A program made the position numbers and the translations under genes. The notes under the pieces are model-generated. The model was not told the DNA's origin. It ran no database searches and saw only the letters and a program-made list of their open reading frames with translations. A stretch of DNA of 50,590 nt from JAIBBG01 sp043748015 (GTDB lineage Bacteria > Bacteroidota > Bacteroidia > Flavobacteriales_D > Sanyastnellaceae): positions 1-50,590 of the forward strand of contig JAYTOA010000012.1 in assembly GCA_043748015.1 (NCBI GenBank), read 5' to 3'. Every line of letters starts with the position of its first letter. The first letter of the stretch is position 1. Positions 1 through 9,260 of this stretch are shown piece after piece.

Positions 1-63
1 GGATTTGGTGGATTTGGAGGTGGTGGAAGTTTCGGAGGTGGCGGAGCAGGAGGTTCATGGTGA
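1..63 (+). CDS. C-terminal end of a TPM-domain (YgcG-like) membrane protein, partial
   Basis: The window opens inside a reading frame of 20 codons ending in TGA at 61-63. The peptide is almost pure Gly/Ser/Phe/Ala and ends in Gly-Gly-Ser-Trp. A glycine-rich tail of the type FGGGGSFGGGGAGGSW is the usual end of TPM_phosphatase/YgcG-family proteins, which carry a periplasmic TPM domain, a transmembrane segment and then this low-complexity tail. Only the tail is visible, so the family is inferred from composition and the terminal motif. The DjlA-like gene begins 50 bases downstream on the same strand, so the two may be cotranscribed. Confidence 0.6.
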   Translation, partial: GFGGFGGGGSFGGGGAGGSW

Positions 64-112
64 AATATTCCTGGCCTCAATAAAAAAAAGAAAAACTGAA
101 AAACAAGAACGA

Positions 113-868
113 ATGAGTTTTGGTAAGTGGATAGGTGGTGCGTTGGGTTGGGCAATGGGCGGACCAATTGGAGGAATGGTTGGTTTTGCATTGGGAGCAA
201 TGGCGGATGACACTTCGTTCGCACCCGGACTAAAACGTACCAAGGGTCAGCATCCGCCCTCCTACGAAAAATACAGACATCATACAAAGTCGGGTGATTT
301 CGCTTCTGCATTGTTGGTGCTTTCTGCTTCTGTTATGAAAGCGGATAATAAGTTGCTCAAGGTTGAACTCGATTTCATACGAGAATTTTACACCAAACAA
401 TTCGGCAGCGCAGTGGCTGCTCAGCAGATTGGCTTGCTGAAAGAATTACTCAAGAAAGAGATTCCACTTAAGGAGGTATGCGAACAGATTCGTTATTACA
501 TGGAACATTCCATGCGCTTGCAATTGATGTATTATTTGTTCGGCCTTGCCAAGGCAGATGGACACGTTGATCAATCTGAAATGAATGTCATCGCCCAGAT
601 AGCTGCATATATAGGACTGACAGAAAAAGACTACGAATCGCTCAAAGCGATGCATTACAAAGATGTAGATAGTGCATACAAAATTCTGGAAATTGAAAAA
701 AGCGCCGGCGATGACGAAGTAAAGAAGGCCTACCGCAGAATGGCTATGAAATATCACCCTGACAAAATCCGCGACTTGGGAGAGCAATATCAAAAAGCAG
801 CCAACGATAAATTTCTCAAAGTACAGGAAGCTTATAATCAAATTAAGAAAGAGCGCGGCATCAAGTAA
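113..868 (+). CDS. DjlA-like co-chaperone: TerB domain plus C-terminal J domain
   Basis: The predicted protein has 251 residues. It starts with a glycine-rich hydrophobic segment (about residues 3-30, several GxxxG spacings), followed by a TerB-like helical domain (about 60-175) and a J domain at the C terminus (about 185-251) with an intact HPD tripeptide in MKYHPDK. This order (N-terminal membrane segment, TerB, terminal J domain) is that of DjlA, an inner-membrane DnaJ-type partner of DnaK, whose E. coli form is 271 residues. I chose the ATG at 113 because an in-frame ATG at 5 lies inside the preceding gene, and the residues between them have low-complexity, frame-shifted character. Role inferred from the family: stimulating DnaK ATPase at the membrane. 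Confidence 0.85.
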   Translation: MSFGKWIGGALGWAMGGPIGGMVGFALGAMADDTSFAPGLKRTKGQHPPSYEKYRHHTKSGDFASALLVLSASVMKADNKLLKVELDFIREFYTKQFGSAVAAQQIGLLKELLKKEIPLKEVCEQIRYYMEHSMRLQLMYYLFGLAKADGHVDQSEMNVIAQIAAYIGLTEKDYESLKAMHYKDVDSAYKILEIEKSAGDDEVKKAYRRMAMKYHPDKIRDLGEQYQKAANDKFLKVQEAYNQIKKERGIK

Positions 869-916
869 TCAACCGAATTTCAAAGAGCAGTTCAAAACAT
901 TCAGATAAAAAAAGTA

Positions 917-946
917 TTGACATTCAACCAAATGCAACTACTTTTG
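917..946 (+). promoter_or_regulatory. Bacteroidota-type promoter (TTG-N19-TACTTTTG)
   Basis: TTG at 917-919 is followed after 19 bases by TACTTTTG at 939-946. This matches the primary sigma consensus of Bacteroidota (TTTG or TTG near -33, TAnnTTTG near -7). The expected transcription start is about 952-955. No convincing open reading frame follows before the terminator at 1022-1048. Confidence 0.6.
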
Positions 947-952
947 GGTAAA

Positions 953-1048
953 GTTGGTGTCGATCCTCCTACGGACGATGTCAGTTTTAAGATAGTTTTT
1001 AGTTTTTCAGTTTAAGCCATCAAGCCCCGCTAGCGTGCGGGGCTTTTT
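953..1048 (+). ncRNA. candidate small RNA or attenuated leader
   Basis: About 95 bases lie between a near-consensus promoter and a strong intrinsic terminator, with only a five-codon ORF inside. The 5' part contains CCTCCT (around 971) flanked by a weak interrupted hairpin (GATC..GGAC..GATG); the middle is T-rich. I do not recognise a named RNA family. Because the next gene starts about 180 bases beyond the terminator in the same direction, the region could instead be an attenuated leader. No sequence here matches 6S RNA, SRP RNA or tmRNA landmarks that I know. Confidence 0.4.
1022..1048 (+). terminator. rho-independent terminator
   Basis: A 9-bp perfect stem, AAGCCCCGC (1022-1030) and GCGGGGCTT (1037-1045), with a six-base loop, is followed by a T run to 1048. 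Confidence 0.85.
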
Positions 1049-1144
1049 GGTGGTAGGAATTTACAGTTGCAGCAAATTGTCTGATGTCATCATATGAATT
1101 TGCATAGCAAAATTTCGTGGTTTCGTACATATATATCGTGCAAT

Positions 1145-1177
1145 TGGTCTATATTCATTTACAAACTCATACATTTA
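1145..1177 (+). promoter_or_regulatory. possible promoter for the T9SS gene at 1229
   Basis: TTG near 1144-1146 and TACATTTA at 1170-1177 (one mismatch to TAnnTTTG) are separated by 23 bases. This would start transcription near 1184 and leave a leader of about 45 bases before the TTG start at 1229. It lies downstream of the ATG at 1094, which argues against that start. Confidence 0.3.
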
Positions 1178-1228
1178 TGCCTTTCTTATCTGTACGCCAC
1201 AACGTGCTTTCTATTCATTAATCAAATT

Positions 1229-2596
1229 TTGAAATTATTTTATACCATATCGTTTTTGATGCTGTCAGTTTTTTATACTGTTGGTCAAAATACTTGCGGC
1301 TCACCGGCAACAGTTACAGCCGGCAATTGCACCACCTTTAATATTTCAAATAGTTCAGGGGCGATACTCGCAGGTTGCAATGGAGGTAATCATCCACTTG
1401 CTTTTCTGAGTTTTACGGCGCCGGCTTCCGGTAATTGTACGCAATTTAATTTTAGCGGTATCACCACCGGAGGCTCATATCAAATTGCTACGTTCACCGC
1501 CGGATGCGCTGCCTACGTTGCCGGTAGTGCGGCGTGTGTAGAGAATGTGGTAGCCGGAGCACCTTTTTCCTATTCAGGTATTAGCGCAACGGGAACAAAT
1601 CTCCTCACACCTGGGGCTACATATGTAATTGCAATTCAATCTGACAACGCTTCATCGATAACGGCGTGCATGACCACCACCACTACACCTGCCCCTTCGG
1701 ACGCTTGCAGCGGTGCACAACAGATTGGCACTTCATCGGCAACACTTTATAACGGCGGCGATTGTGCATACAATGGCTCATTTGATAATCCCGCAGCTGT
1801 TGATCCGCCACCGATTCAAGTTTGTGCCGGTTCTCTGGAAAATACTCAATGGACATCATTCATCGCGAGTGCCACTACCATACAAATTATTGGCTCATCC
1901 ATCTCATGCACAGGTGGTGGATGCGGATTTCAATTCGGAATGTTCACCGGAACTTGCAGCTCCTTGACAAATATTGGTTGCTATGGACGCAAAGTCTGTA
2001 CAGGTGGTCAAAATGCTGCCGGGCCTACCAATCCAACCGGTCAGGTAACTTGGACAGGATTGTCAGCAACAGGCTTTACTGCTACAGTCAGCGGTCTCAC
2101 CATCGGACAAACCGTTTATTTCGTCATGGATGGAAATGCAGATGCTGATTGTCAATACACACTCACAGGTGTCAACGTACTTCCGGTGCCTGTTGAATTG
2201 ACTTCATTTATTGGAGCAATTGTGACGGCCGGAGTTGAACTTAATTGGGTAACTGCGACAGAGAAGAACAACGAATATTTTTCGATTGAAAAAAGTGATA
2301 ATGCGTACAACTTCTATGAAATAGGTCGTGTGACCGGCGCACTGAATTCGCAGGAAATGGTTGCCTACGAATTTCTTGATCCATACAGGCCCATGGCCAC
2401 AGTTTATTACAGGCTTTGTCAATATGATACCAATGGCGACAAATCATATTCAACAATCATCGCAGTTAATACTAACGGTTCTCCAAAATTTATTACGCGA
2501 AGAATAAATCTACTTGGAATGGAAGTCGATCAAAACTACCAAGGTATTGTTATCGAAATTTTCGACGACGGCAGCACACGAAAAGTGATGCAGTAG
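1229..2596 (+). CDS. secreted protein with T9SS C-terminal sorting region
   Basis: This is a 455-residue exported protein of unknown function. Starting at TTG 1229 gives a classical signal peptide: a Lys at residue 2, a hydrophobic core LFYTISFLMLSVFYTV, then GQ. The frame is open back to an ATG at 1094, but those 45 residues look non-coding and overlap a likely promoter. The body has two beta-rich Cys-containing domains resembling pre-peptidase C-terminal domains (about residues 22-150 and 155-320). The end follows the common Bacteroidota pattern PVELTSF..ELNWVTATEKNNEYFSIEKS..YYRLCQYDTNGDKSYS, then a compact terminal strand set ending DDGSTRKVMQ, consistent with T9SS type A export. The substrate or ligand cannot be read from sequence. 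Confidence 0.75.
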   Translation: MKLFYTISFLMLSVFYTVGQNTCGSPATVTAGNCTTFNISNSSGAILAGCNGGNHPLAFLSFTAPASGNCTQFNFSGITTGGSYQIATFTAGCAAYVAGSAACVENVVAGAPFSYSGISATGTNLLTPGATYVIAIQSDNASSITACMTTTTTPAPSDACSGAQQIGTSSATLYNGGDCAYNGSFDNPAAVDPPPIQVCAGSLENTQWTSFIASATTIQIIGSSISCTGGGCGFQFGMFTGTCSSLTNIGCYGRKVCTGGQNAAGPTNPTGQVTWTGLSATGFTATVSGLTIGQTVYFVMDGNADADCQYTLTGVNVLPVPVELTSFIGAIVTAGVELNWVTATEKNNEYFSIEKSDNAYNFYEIGRVTGALNSQEMVAYEFLDPYRPMATVYYRLCQYDTNGDKSYSTIIAVNTNGSPKFITRRINLLGMEVDQNYQGIVIEIFDDGSTRKVMQ

Positions 2597-2703
2597 TGGT
2601 TTGATTTCAATTTTGCTTTATTTTTTGTTAGGATTTCGTGCAACTTATGGTGCACTTTCATCGCGGAATAATTCCATGATTTTCAATTTAGCTTTCCTGT
2701 AAA

Positions 2704-4653
2704 ATGAAGCATTTCATTCTTTTCACTATTGCGATATGCCACCTCTTGTGCGGTCATGCTCAAACCTATTTCCTCAATGGCAATGCACAAAACATAGGTG
2801 ATGATTGCTACCAGCTTACCGGTTCGAGCACCAATCAAAACGGAACTGTTTGGTATGAAGATCAGATAAATCTTACCGAGCCATTTGATCTTCAATTCAC
2901 CATGAATTTTGGAACGCTCGATACAAATGGAGCGGATGGAGTTTGTTTTGTATTGCAAACTGTTGGAACCGCCGCCATTGGTCAAAGCGGAGGTGGAATG
3001 GGTTATCTCAACTTCGGAACGTCTCTTGGAATTGAATTCGACACCTGGCAAAACAATGAATATGGTGACCCATCACATGATCACATCGCCATTGAAAAAA
3101 ACGGCGACATCAATCACTCCGGTATTGGAAATATTGCAGGTCCGGTTCAGGCAGACCCACTCGACATCAACATAGAAGATGGTGAAGATCATGTGACGCG
3201 CATCGTTTGGAATCCGACGGATCATATTATTCAGGTCTATTTCGATTGTGTGTTTCGACTTTCCGGAGAAATAGATCTAATCAATGAGATCTTCAATGGA
3301 CAAGAATTGGTATACTGGGGTTTCACCGCTGCCACGGGCGGTTCGTTCAACAATCAAACTGTGTGTTTGCAGGAAAACATACTCAATATCGGTCAGGATA
3401 TTTCGCTCTGCACAGGCGGTTCAGTTGAATTGCAGGCCGGTAGTTCGATTGATGGCGTTTACAATTGGACACCCACCACTTTTCTCGAAAATCCATCATC
3501 ACCCAATCCTTTGGCAAGCCCACCATCGAATGCAACGTATCAGGTTTCGTTCATTGATTTATGTAATCAACCTGTAGAGTTAAGTTTTGCTATCGTTGTC
3601 GCACCATTGGTAGTAAATGTTTCTCCTCCACAACTCATCAATTGCAATCAGTCAAGCACAACAATTAGTGCATCTATCAATGTCAATGCGGACGCAAATT
3701 ATACATGGACACAAAGTGGAAATACACTTGCGACGGGTGAAAACATTTCATCATTTACAACATCAACCCCAGGTACTTATCAGTTAGCCGTTTCGGCAAT
3801 GGATGGTTGTATTGCACAAAATGAATTCACTGTTATTCAAGACTTGAGCGTAGTGAATGTAAGTGCCGGCCCTGATTTATTCATCAATTGTGTGAATTCA
3901 TCGGTGCTCATTTCAGCATCAATCAATCCTCCCAGCAATTTGATTTCGTGGCAGTTCAACAATGTAATCATCACGGGGCAAGTTGGCAATCAACATACAG
4001 CAACCAACCCCGGCACTTACACGTTGTCTGTTGCGCATCCTGTTTCCGGTTGCGTAGCTAGCGATGACGTAGAAATTGTTTCAGATTTTACCACACCCAC
4101 AATTACAATTGGCGAGCAGGATTCACTTACGTGTATTTTCCCGATACTTCCCATTCAAAATGTAGATATCGGTGCTTCGCAGAATTATACAATACAATGG
4201 ACAACCAATGAGGGCAATATCACAGGAGGATTTACAACATTGACACCAACAGTATCTGTCGAAGGAAACTATCTTATTACAGCTGTCGACAATCAATCAG
4301 GTTGCTCAGCAACTGATTTGGTTTTCATAGGCGAATCAAATGATTTCCATGTTGATCTTTCATCACTTGTCTTTCCAAATATTCTCACACCAAATGGTGA
4401 TGCGAAAAATGATCGATGGTCTCCTTTTTTACGAGATAATGTTCACGCTGATCTCTCCAATGTATTTTCAGTTTACAACTTGAAAATTTTTAATCGTTGG
4501 GGCGCATTGGTATTCGAATCAAAAAATTTCAGTTCAGGTTGGAATGGTGGTGAGCTCGCAGATGGGGTGTTTTATTATCTCCTGCAATACACTTCAAATT
4601 GCGATGGTACACAGTCCGGAAAAGTTGATGGTCACGTGCATTTGATGCGATAA
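2704..4653 (+). CDS. secreted L-type lectin-domain protein, T9SS type B
   Basis: The predicted protein has 649 residues. A signal peptide (residues 1-20, ending CGHAQ) precedes an L-type (legume-like) lectin domain at about 22-225, recognisable from GTVWYEDQINL, DGVCFVLQ and LGIEFDTWQN, which are the strands forming the carbohydrate pocket. Three Ig/PKD-like modules of about 85 residues follow. The last about 85 residues form a gliding-motility-associated (CHU_C, type B) sorting domain with FPNILTPNGDAKND, LKIFNRWG and DGVFYYLLQY. Type B substrates are exported by T9SS and kept on the surface or released. The function is probably glycan binding; the sugar is unknown. The third module and the C terminus closely resemble those of the next gene. 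Confidence 0.85.
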   Translation: MKHFILFTIAICHLLCGHAQTYFLNGNAQNIGDDCYQLTGSSTNQNGTVWYEDQINLTEPFDLQFTMNFGTLDTNGADGVCFVLQTVGTAAIGQSGGGMGYLNFGTSLGIEFDTWQNNEYGDPSHDHIAIEKNGDINHSGIGNIAGPVQADPLDINIEDGEDHVTRIVWNPTDHIIQVYFDCVFRLSGEIDLINEIFNGQELVYWGFTAATGGSFNNQTVCLQENILNIGQDISLCTGGSVELQAGSSIDGVYNWTPTTFLENPSSPNPLASPPSNATYQVSFIDLCNQPVELSFAIVVAPLVVNVSPPQLINCNQSSTTISASINVNADANYTWTQSGNTLATGENISSFTTSTPGTYQLAVSAMDGCIAQNEFTVIQDLSVVNVSAGPDLFINCVNSSVLISASINPPSNLISWQFNNVIITGQVGNQHTATNPGTYTLSVAHPVSGCVASDDVEIVSDFTTPTITIGEQDSLTCIFPILPIQNVDIGASQNYTIQWTTNEGNITGGFTTLTPTVSVEGNYLITAVDNQSGCSATDLVFIGESNDFHVDLSSLVFPNILTPNGDAKNDRWSPFLRDNVHADLSNVFSVYNLKIFNRWGALVFESKNFSSGWNGGELADGVFYYLLQYTSNCDGTQSGKVDGHVHLMR

Positions 4654-4764
4654 ACTCAAAACCGCGAAAAGTTTTTGCTTCTTCAACTTAGGATAATTTC
4701 TTGAAGAGGAGCGCTGTATCAGTTTAGTTTATACATTGCGAATGCTTCTAAATCCTGAACAATT

Positions 4765-7700
4765 ATGCTTCGCTACATATTGCTTTTAACGGGTATACTC
4801 TTCTCTATTGTAACCAATAGCCAGATAAGTTCAAGTGATTGTATTGGTGCTACTATCCTTTGTGGTGATACCTACTCCGAAGAAAACGCTCCACCGGGAA
4901 CAGGTAATTTTTATGAATACACCGGTGCATGCAATCAGAATCTCGAAACAATGAGCTTGTGGTACACCTTCACAGTGTATGAAGCAGGCATGTTGAGTTT
5001 CATACTCACACCCAATGTTCTCGCCGACGACTATGATTGGGGATTGTTCAATATTACAACGGGTGGATGCACCGGAATCACACCCAATGGTACGTCACCT
5101 GAAGTGAGTTGCAATTCCTGGGGCTCATTGAGCGTTCCCAATGGGGCAACAGGAATTTCCACTGCGATGGGCGGAGTGAGCAATGTGGGCGGACCCGGAG
5201 ATCAATTTGGTCCACCATTCAATGCGAATCTTCCCGTTCAGGTTGGACAGACATATGCTCTAGTCGTAATGAACTGGTCGAATAGCCCGTTCGGATACAC
5301 CATCAATTTCGGAGAGAGTACTGCTTCACTTTATGATAATATACCACCCTCACCGATTCTATTGACCACGATCTGCGATCACTCACAATTTGTGGTGACC
5401 TTCTCTGAAAACATCATCACGTCTTCAGCGGATAATCTCGATTTCGTTATTACCGGTCCACAAGGCGACGTGCTGATTAACAATGTTGTTCCGCTGAATC
5501 CGCTCGCAGAAACGGAAGATCAATTTGTCATCATTCCCGCTCAGCAAATTCTCGTTCCCGGTTTGTATACATTGAACGTGACCGACCTCAACGGATCCGT
5601 AGTAGATGCTTGCGGCAATAGCAATCTCGGTAATGTTTCCATTGAACTTGAAGAACCAATGGTGGCGACAACTCAAATAGAAACGGCATGTAATGGCGGT
5701 AATGGTTCCATTGAAATTACAAGTGTGAGTGGCGGAACAGGCAACTATACTTTTCTTTTAAATAATGTTGTGCAAGCAGATTTCACTGCTGAAGATTTAT
5801 CTCCCGGAAGCTATACTGTAGTTGTACATGATGAAGCGAATTGCAACATCATTTCACAACTCACTGTTCCGAATCATCTCATATCCGTATCGATTGGTGA
5901 ACAGGACACTATCAATTGCGATATCCAGGAAGTGCAGATTCAAAATGTAACGCTCACTCCTGATCAAGAGGTAAATTATAGTTGGGATTATCTCACCGAA
6001 AATGGTTTTGTAAGCACTGGAGAAGTTGATTCGAATCCGACATTCAATCAGCCAGGTGTGTATCAACTCACCGTTACGAATGCAACTAATGGATGCACTG
6101 CTCAAATGCTGACAGCTATCCCGGCTACAGAAATCAATGATCTCCATTTTGAAGTTTCGACAATTGCTGATTGCAACAACATTGGTGGTAGTATTGAAAT
6201 CATCAATGAGTCCGGAGGTTATCCACCTTATGATTTTTATTTGAATGACGAAAATCTTTCCACTCAACTCTTTGAAGATCTGGAAGGAGGAACTTATGAA
6301 GTGGCTATTTCCGATAGTCATGGCTGCACTTTTACACAAAGTATTGATGTTCCATTGGTACTCATCAGCATCGAAATTCCGATGCAAGATTCAATTCAAT
6401 GCAATAGTGGTGAAGTGACAATTCAGAATGTGGTTTTGTCTCCGCAACAATCGGCAAATTTTTCGTGGACTGTGAATACTGGTAATGGATTCGAGCCTAC
6501 ATCGTTCAATAGTATTTCTCCAACAGTCAATACAACCGGAGTCTACGCGGTAGTTGCAACGAATACCGACAATGGATGTGCAGCTACTGATACAGTTGAA
6601 ATTTTCACGAATATACCGGAGAATTTTTCATTTGAATCTGTTGTGAGTGAAGCTTGCAATGGACAAGGCGGATCAATTGAAATCATCAACATTGAGGAAG
6701 GCGTCGCTCCGTTTGTCGCAACATTGAACGGCATTTCACAAAATAATTTGACGTTTGAAAATCTGATCGGAGGAAATTACAATGTAGAATTAACGGATAT
6801 GTTTGGTTGTTCAACTTCCGAAATCATATCAGTGCCGAATCACCTTCTTCAGCTACAAATTTCAAATCCACCTCCATTGACCTGCGACATTTCAAGTATC
6901 AATATCTCCGGTGTCACAATACAACCAAGTCAAATTGTAACTTACAACTGGGCAATTCAAAACGGCAATCAGTTCGTTCCGCTCGGTATTACAACTCCAA
7001 CTCTGACGGTGAATGTGTCAGGTATTTATCAATTAACAGTTACAAGCGGGACATGCTCAGCAAGTACTACAACGTCTGTCAATTATTCGAATTCCAACAA
7101 CATCACTTACGAAACAGATGTAAGTGCTGCCTGCAATGGAGCGAATGGAGAGATTGCCATCAACAATATTTCCGGAGGTACCTTGCCTTACGTTTATTCA
7201 GTCAACGGAATTGTGCAACCTTCATTCATAGCTTCTTCGCTTTCAAACGGCGCGTATAACATTACCATCACCGACGCTCACAATTGTATTCAAAATTCGC
7301 AGGCCATTGTTCCGAATGAATTATTGTCCGTCGTTGTTCCTGAGCAAGACAGAGTGAGTTGTCGCTTTCCGACCATCAATGTGCAAGGTGTGCTGGTGAG
7401 TCCACCGGTTGCGGTTACCTATGCATGGTCGTTCTACAACGGCAATTCTTTTGTTCCAGTGTCGGCTTCAGGAATTTCACCATTGCTGAGCACTGATGGA
7501 ACATACAGACTCACTGTTACTAATGAGCAAACAGGATGCACGGCGTTCACCCATTTCATTATTGAACCCGGAGATGTTGTTTTCGTAGATCTCAATCACA
7601 TGCAATTTCCCAATATCGTAACAGCCAACAAGGACGCCAAGAATGATGACTGGCATCCATTTCTTGACTACGATCCCTTCTTTGAATTGTTGGATGTTTT

Positions 7701-7890
7701 TGATGTGTATGAGTTGAAAATTTATAACAGATGGGGCAATATCATCTTTGACAATGGTGGAAAAAATATGCGTCGTTGGACGATCAAGGAAGAAGAAGCA
7801 GGAACCTATTTCTTTACCGTGAACTATAGCACTAGTTGCGGTGGATTGCAAACGGGTAAGCGGCAAGGAACTATTCAATTGGTGAGATAA
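4765..7890 (+). CDS. large modular secreted protein with SprB-like repeats, T9SS type B
   Basis: The predicted protein has 1041 residues. The signal peptide is MLRYILLLTGILFSIVTNSQ. Residues about 22-190 form a Cys-containing PPC-like domain and 195-300 an Ig-like domain with an SxNxDFVITG segment. Then come four tandem compound units of about 150 residues. Each joins an SprB-type half (ACNGxxGSIEI..SGG..PY..LN..L..G.Y.V.V.D..GC) to a PKD/Ig-like half (E/PxQDxxxC..xxIQNVxLxPxQxVxYxW..G.Y.LTVTN..GC). The C terminus (about 950-1041) is a CHU_C type B sorting domain with FPNIVTANKDAKND and LKIYNRWGN. SprB is the mobile gliding adhesin of Flavobacterium, so an adhesin role is likely, though this protein is far shorter than SprB. 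It shares modules with the preceding gene. Confidence 0.85.
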   Translation: MLRYILLLTGILFSIVTNSQISSSDCIGATILCGDTYSEENAPPGTGNFYEYTGACNQNLETMSLWYTFTVYEAGMLSFILTPNVLADDYDWGLFNITTGGCTGITPNGTSPEVSCNSWGSLSVPNGATGISTAMGGVSNVGGPGDQFGPPFNANLPVQVGQTYALVVMNWSNSPFGYTINFGESTASLYDNIPPSPILLTTICDHSQFVVTFSENIITSSADNLDFVITGPQGDVLINNVVPLNPLAETEDQFVIIPAQQILVPGLYTLNVTDLNGSVVDACGNSNLGNVSIELEEPMVATTQIETACNGGNGSIEITSVSGGTGNYTFLLNNVVQADFTAEDLSPGSYTVVVHDEANCNIISQLTVPNHLISVSIGEQDTINCDIQEVQIQNVTLTPDQEVNYSWDYLTENGFVSTGEVDSNPTFNQPGVYQLTVTNATNGCTAQMLTAIPATEINDLHFEVSTIADCNNIGGSIEIINESGGYPPYDFYLNDENLSTQLFEDLEGGTYEVAISDSHGCTFTQSIDVPLVLISIEIPMQDSIQCNSGEVTIQNVVLSPQQSANFSWTVNTGNGFEPTSFNSISPTVNTTGVYAVVATNTDNGCAATDTVEIFTNIPENFSFESVVSEACNGQGGSIEIINIEEGVAPFVATLNGISQNNLTFENLIGGNYNVELTDMFGCSTSEIISVPNHLLQLQISNPPPLTCDISSINISGVTIQPSQIVTYNWAIQNGNQFVPLGITTPTLTVNVSGIYQLTVTSGTCSASTTTSVNYSNSNNITYETDVSAACNGANGEIAINNISGGTLPYVYSVNGIVQPSFIASSLSNGAYNITITDAHNCIQNSQAIVPNELLSVVVPEQDRVSCRFPTINVQGVLVSPPVAVTYAWSFYNGNSFVPVSASGISPLLSTDGTYRLTVTNEQTGCTAFTHFIIEPGDVVFVDLNHMQFPNIVTANKDAKNDDWHPFLDYDPFFELLDVFDVYELKIYNRWGNIIFDNGGKNMRRWTIKEEEAGTYFFTVNYSTSCGGLQTGKRQGTIQLVR

Positions 7891-7976
7891 GTCAGTTGAT
7901 TTGCAACACATGGAATCATTGAACACATCAAATCTTATTCGAAGTAATGGCTACATTCGGCGGATAAACACAATTC

Positions 7977-9260
7977 GTGAATATTCCTGATATCAAAACA
8001 AAACGCGTTGTCATCGTCGGTGGCGGATTCGGCGGACTCAAACTTGCAAAAGCACTTCATAAGGGAAACTACCAGGTGGTGCTGCTTGACAAGCTGAATT
8101 ATCACGCTTTTCAGCCGCTCTTTTATCAGGTCGCTACTGCAGGACTTGAACCGGGCAGTATCGCTTATCCATTCAGAAAAATTTTCAATCCTTACAAAGA
8201 TTATTATTTCAGAATGGCAGATGTGCAGCGTATTGATTCCGAGAACAATCAAGTCATCACCAACATTGGTGTATTGCATTACGACTACCTAGTCATCGCA
8301 ACTGGAGCAACAACTAATTTTTTCGGTGATGAAAAAATGAAATCCTTGTGCATGCCCATGAAGACTGTTTCAGAAGCATTGGACATTCGCAGTTTGATGT
8401 TGCAGAATCTGGAAAATGCGTTGCTTACAAACAATGTCGACGACAAAGATTCGCTGATGGGAATTGTGATTGTTGGTGGAGGACCAACGGGAGTGGAGCT
8501 TGCCGGAGCCTTGGCAGAATTGAAAAAAGATATTCTTCCGAAAGATTATCCTGATCTCGATATGCGCGTAATGGATATTCACTTGCTTGATTCCAATAGT
8601 CGAGTGCTCAAAGAAATGAGCGAGAAGTCGAGTGCTAGGGCGAAGGAAGCATTGCAGGAAATGGGTGTCGACGTACGATTGAATATGCGCGTTACTGATT
8701 ATGATGGAACGAAAATCACTTGCAAGGATGGTTCGGAATTACGAGCCGCAATGGTTATCTGGGCTGCGGGTGTGAAAGCTTTTTTTCCAGGAGGATTGCC
8801 GGATGATGCAACTTCAACTGGAAGAATAAGCGTTGATGAATTCAACAAAGTAAATGGATTAACCAACGTGTTTGCCATTGGCGATTGTGCAACTATGGTC
8901 AGTGAAGACAATCCGCGCGGACTTCCTATGCTTGCGCAGGCTGCGATGCAACAAGGAGAATGTCTTGCAAAAAATCTCATGGCTGTATCAAAGAACAATA
9001 AGATGCGTCCATTCGAATACAAAAACCTCGGCACAATGGCTACTATAGGACGTAACAAGGCTGTAACCGAATTACCCAATTTCAAGATTTACGGTTGGTT
9101 TGCGTGGATGGCATGGCTCTTCGTGCACGTGTATCAATTGATTGGATTCAGAAATAAAATTGTCGTGATGGTCAGTTGGGCGCAAAATTATTTCAGACAT
9201 GCAAGAGATCTTCGCCTCATAATACGACCATTCAAACGACCTCTGAAAACGAATCCCTAA
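7977..9260 (+). CDS. ndh: type II NADH:quinone oxidoreductase
   Basis: The 427-residue FAD-dependent oxidoreductase has two Rossmann motifs: VVIVGGGFGGLKLAKAL near residue 11 (FAD) and IVIVGGGPTGVELAGALAEL near 165 (NADH). It also has the ATG motif (LVIATGATTNFF) and the FAD-contacting VFAIGDCATM near 305. The hydrophobic C-terminal stretch WFAWMAWLFVHVYQLIGFRNK and the amphipathic tail are the usual membrane anchor of NDH-2 enzymes, which pass electrons from NADH to quinone without pumping protons. The start is GTG at 7977; no ATG fits before the nucleotide-binding strand. The stop codon overlaps that of the convergent peptidase gene by three to four bases, with no terminator between them. 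Confidence 0.9.
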   Translation: MNIPDIKTKRVVIVGGGFGGLKLAKALHKGNYQVVLLDKLNYHAFQPLFYQVATAGLEPGSIAYPFRKIFNPYKDYYFRMADVQRIDSENNQVITNIGVLHYDYLVIATGATTNFFGDEKMKSLCMPMKTVSEALDIRSLMLQNLENALLTNNVDDKDSLMGIVIVGGGPTGVELAGALAELKKDILPKDYPDLDMRVMDIHLLDSNSRVLKEMSEKSSARAKEALQEMGVDVRLNMRVTDYDGTKITCKDGSELRAAMVIWAAGVKAFFPGGLPDDATSTGRISVDEFNKVNGLTNVFAIGDCATMVSEDNPRGLPMLAQAAMQQGECLAKNLMAVSKNNKMRPFEYKNLGTMATIGRNKAVTELPNFKIYGWFAWMAWLFVHVYQLIGFRNKIVVMVSWAQNYFRHARDLRLIIRPFKRPLKTNP

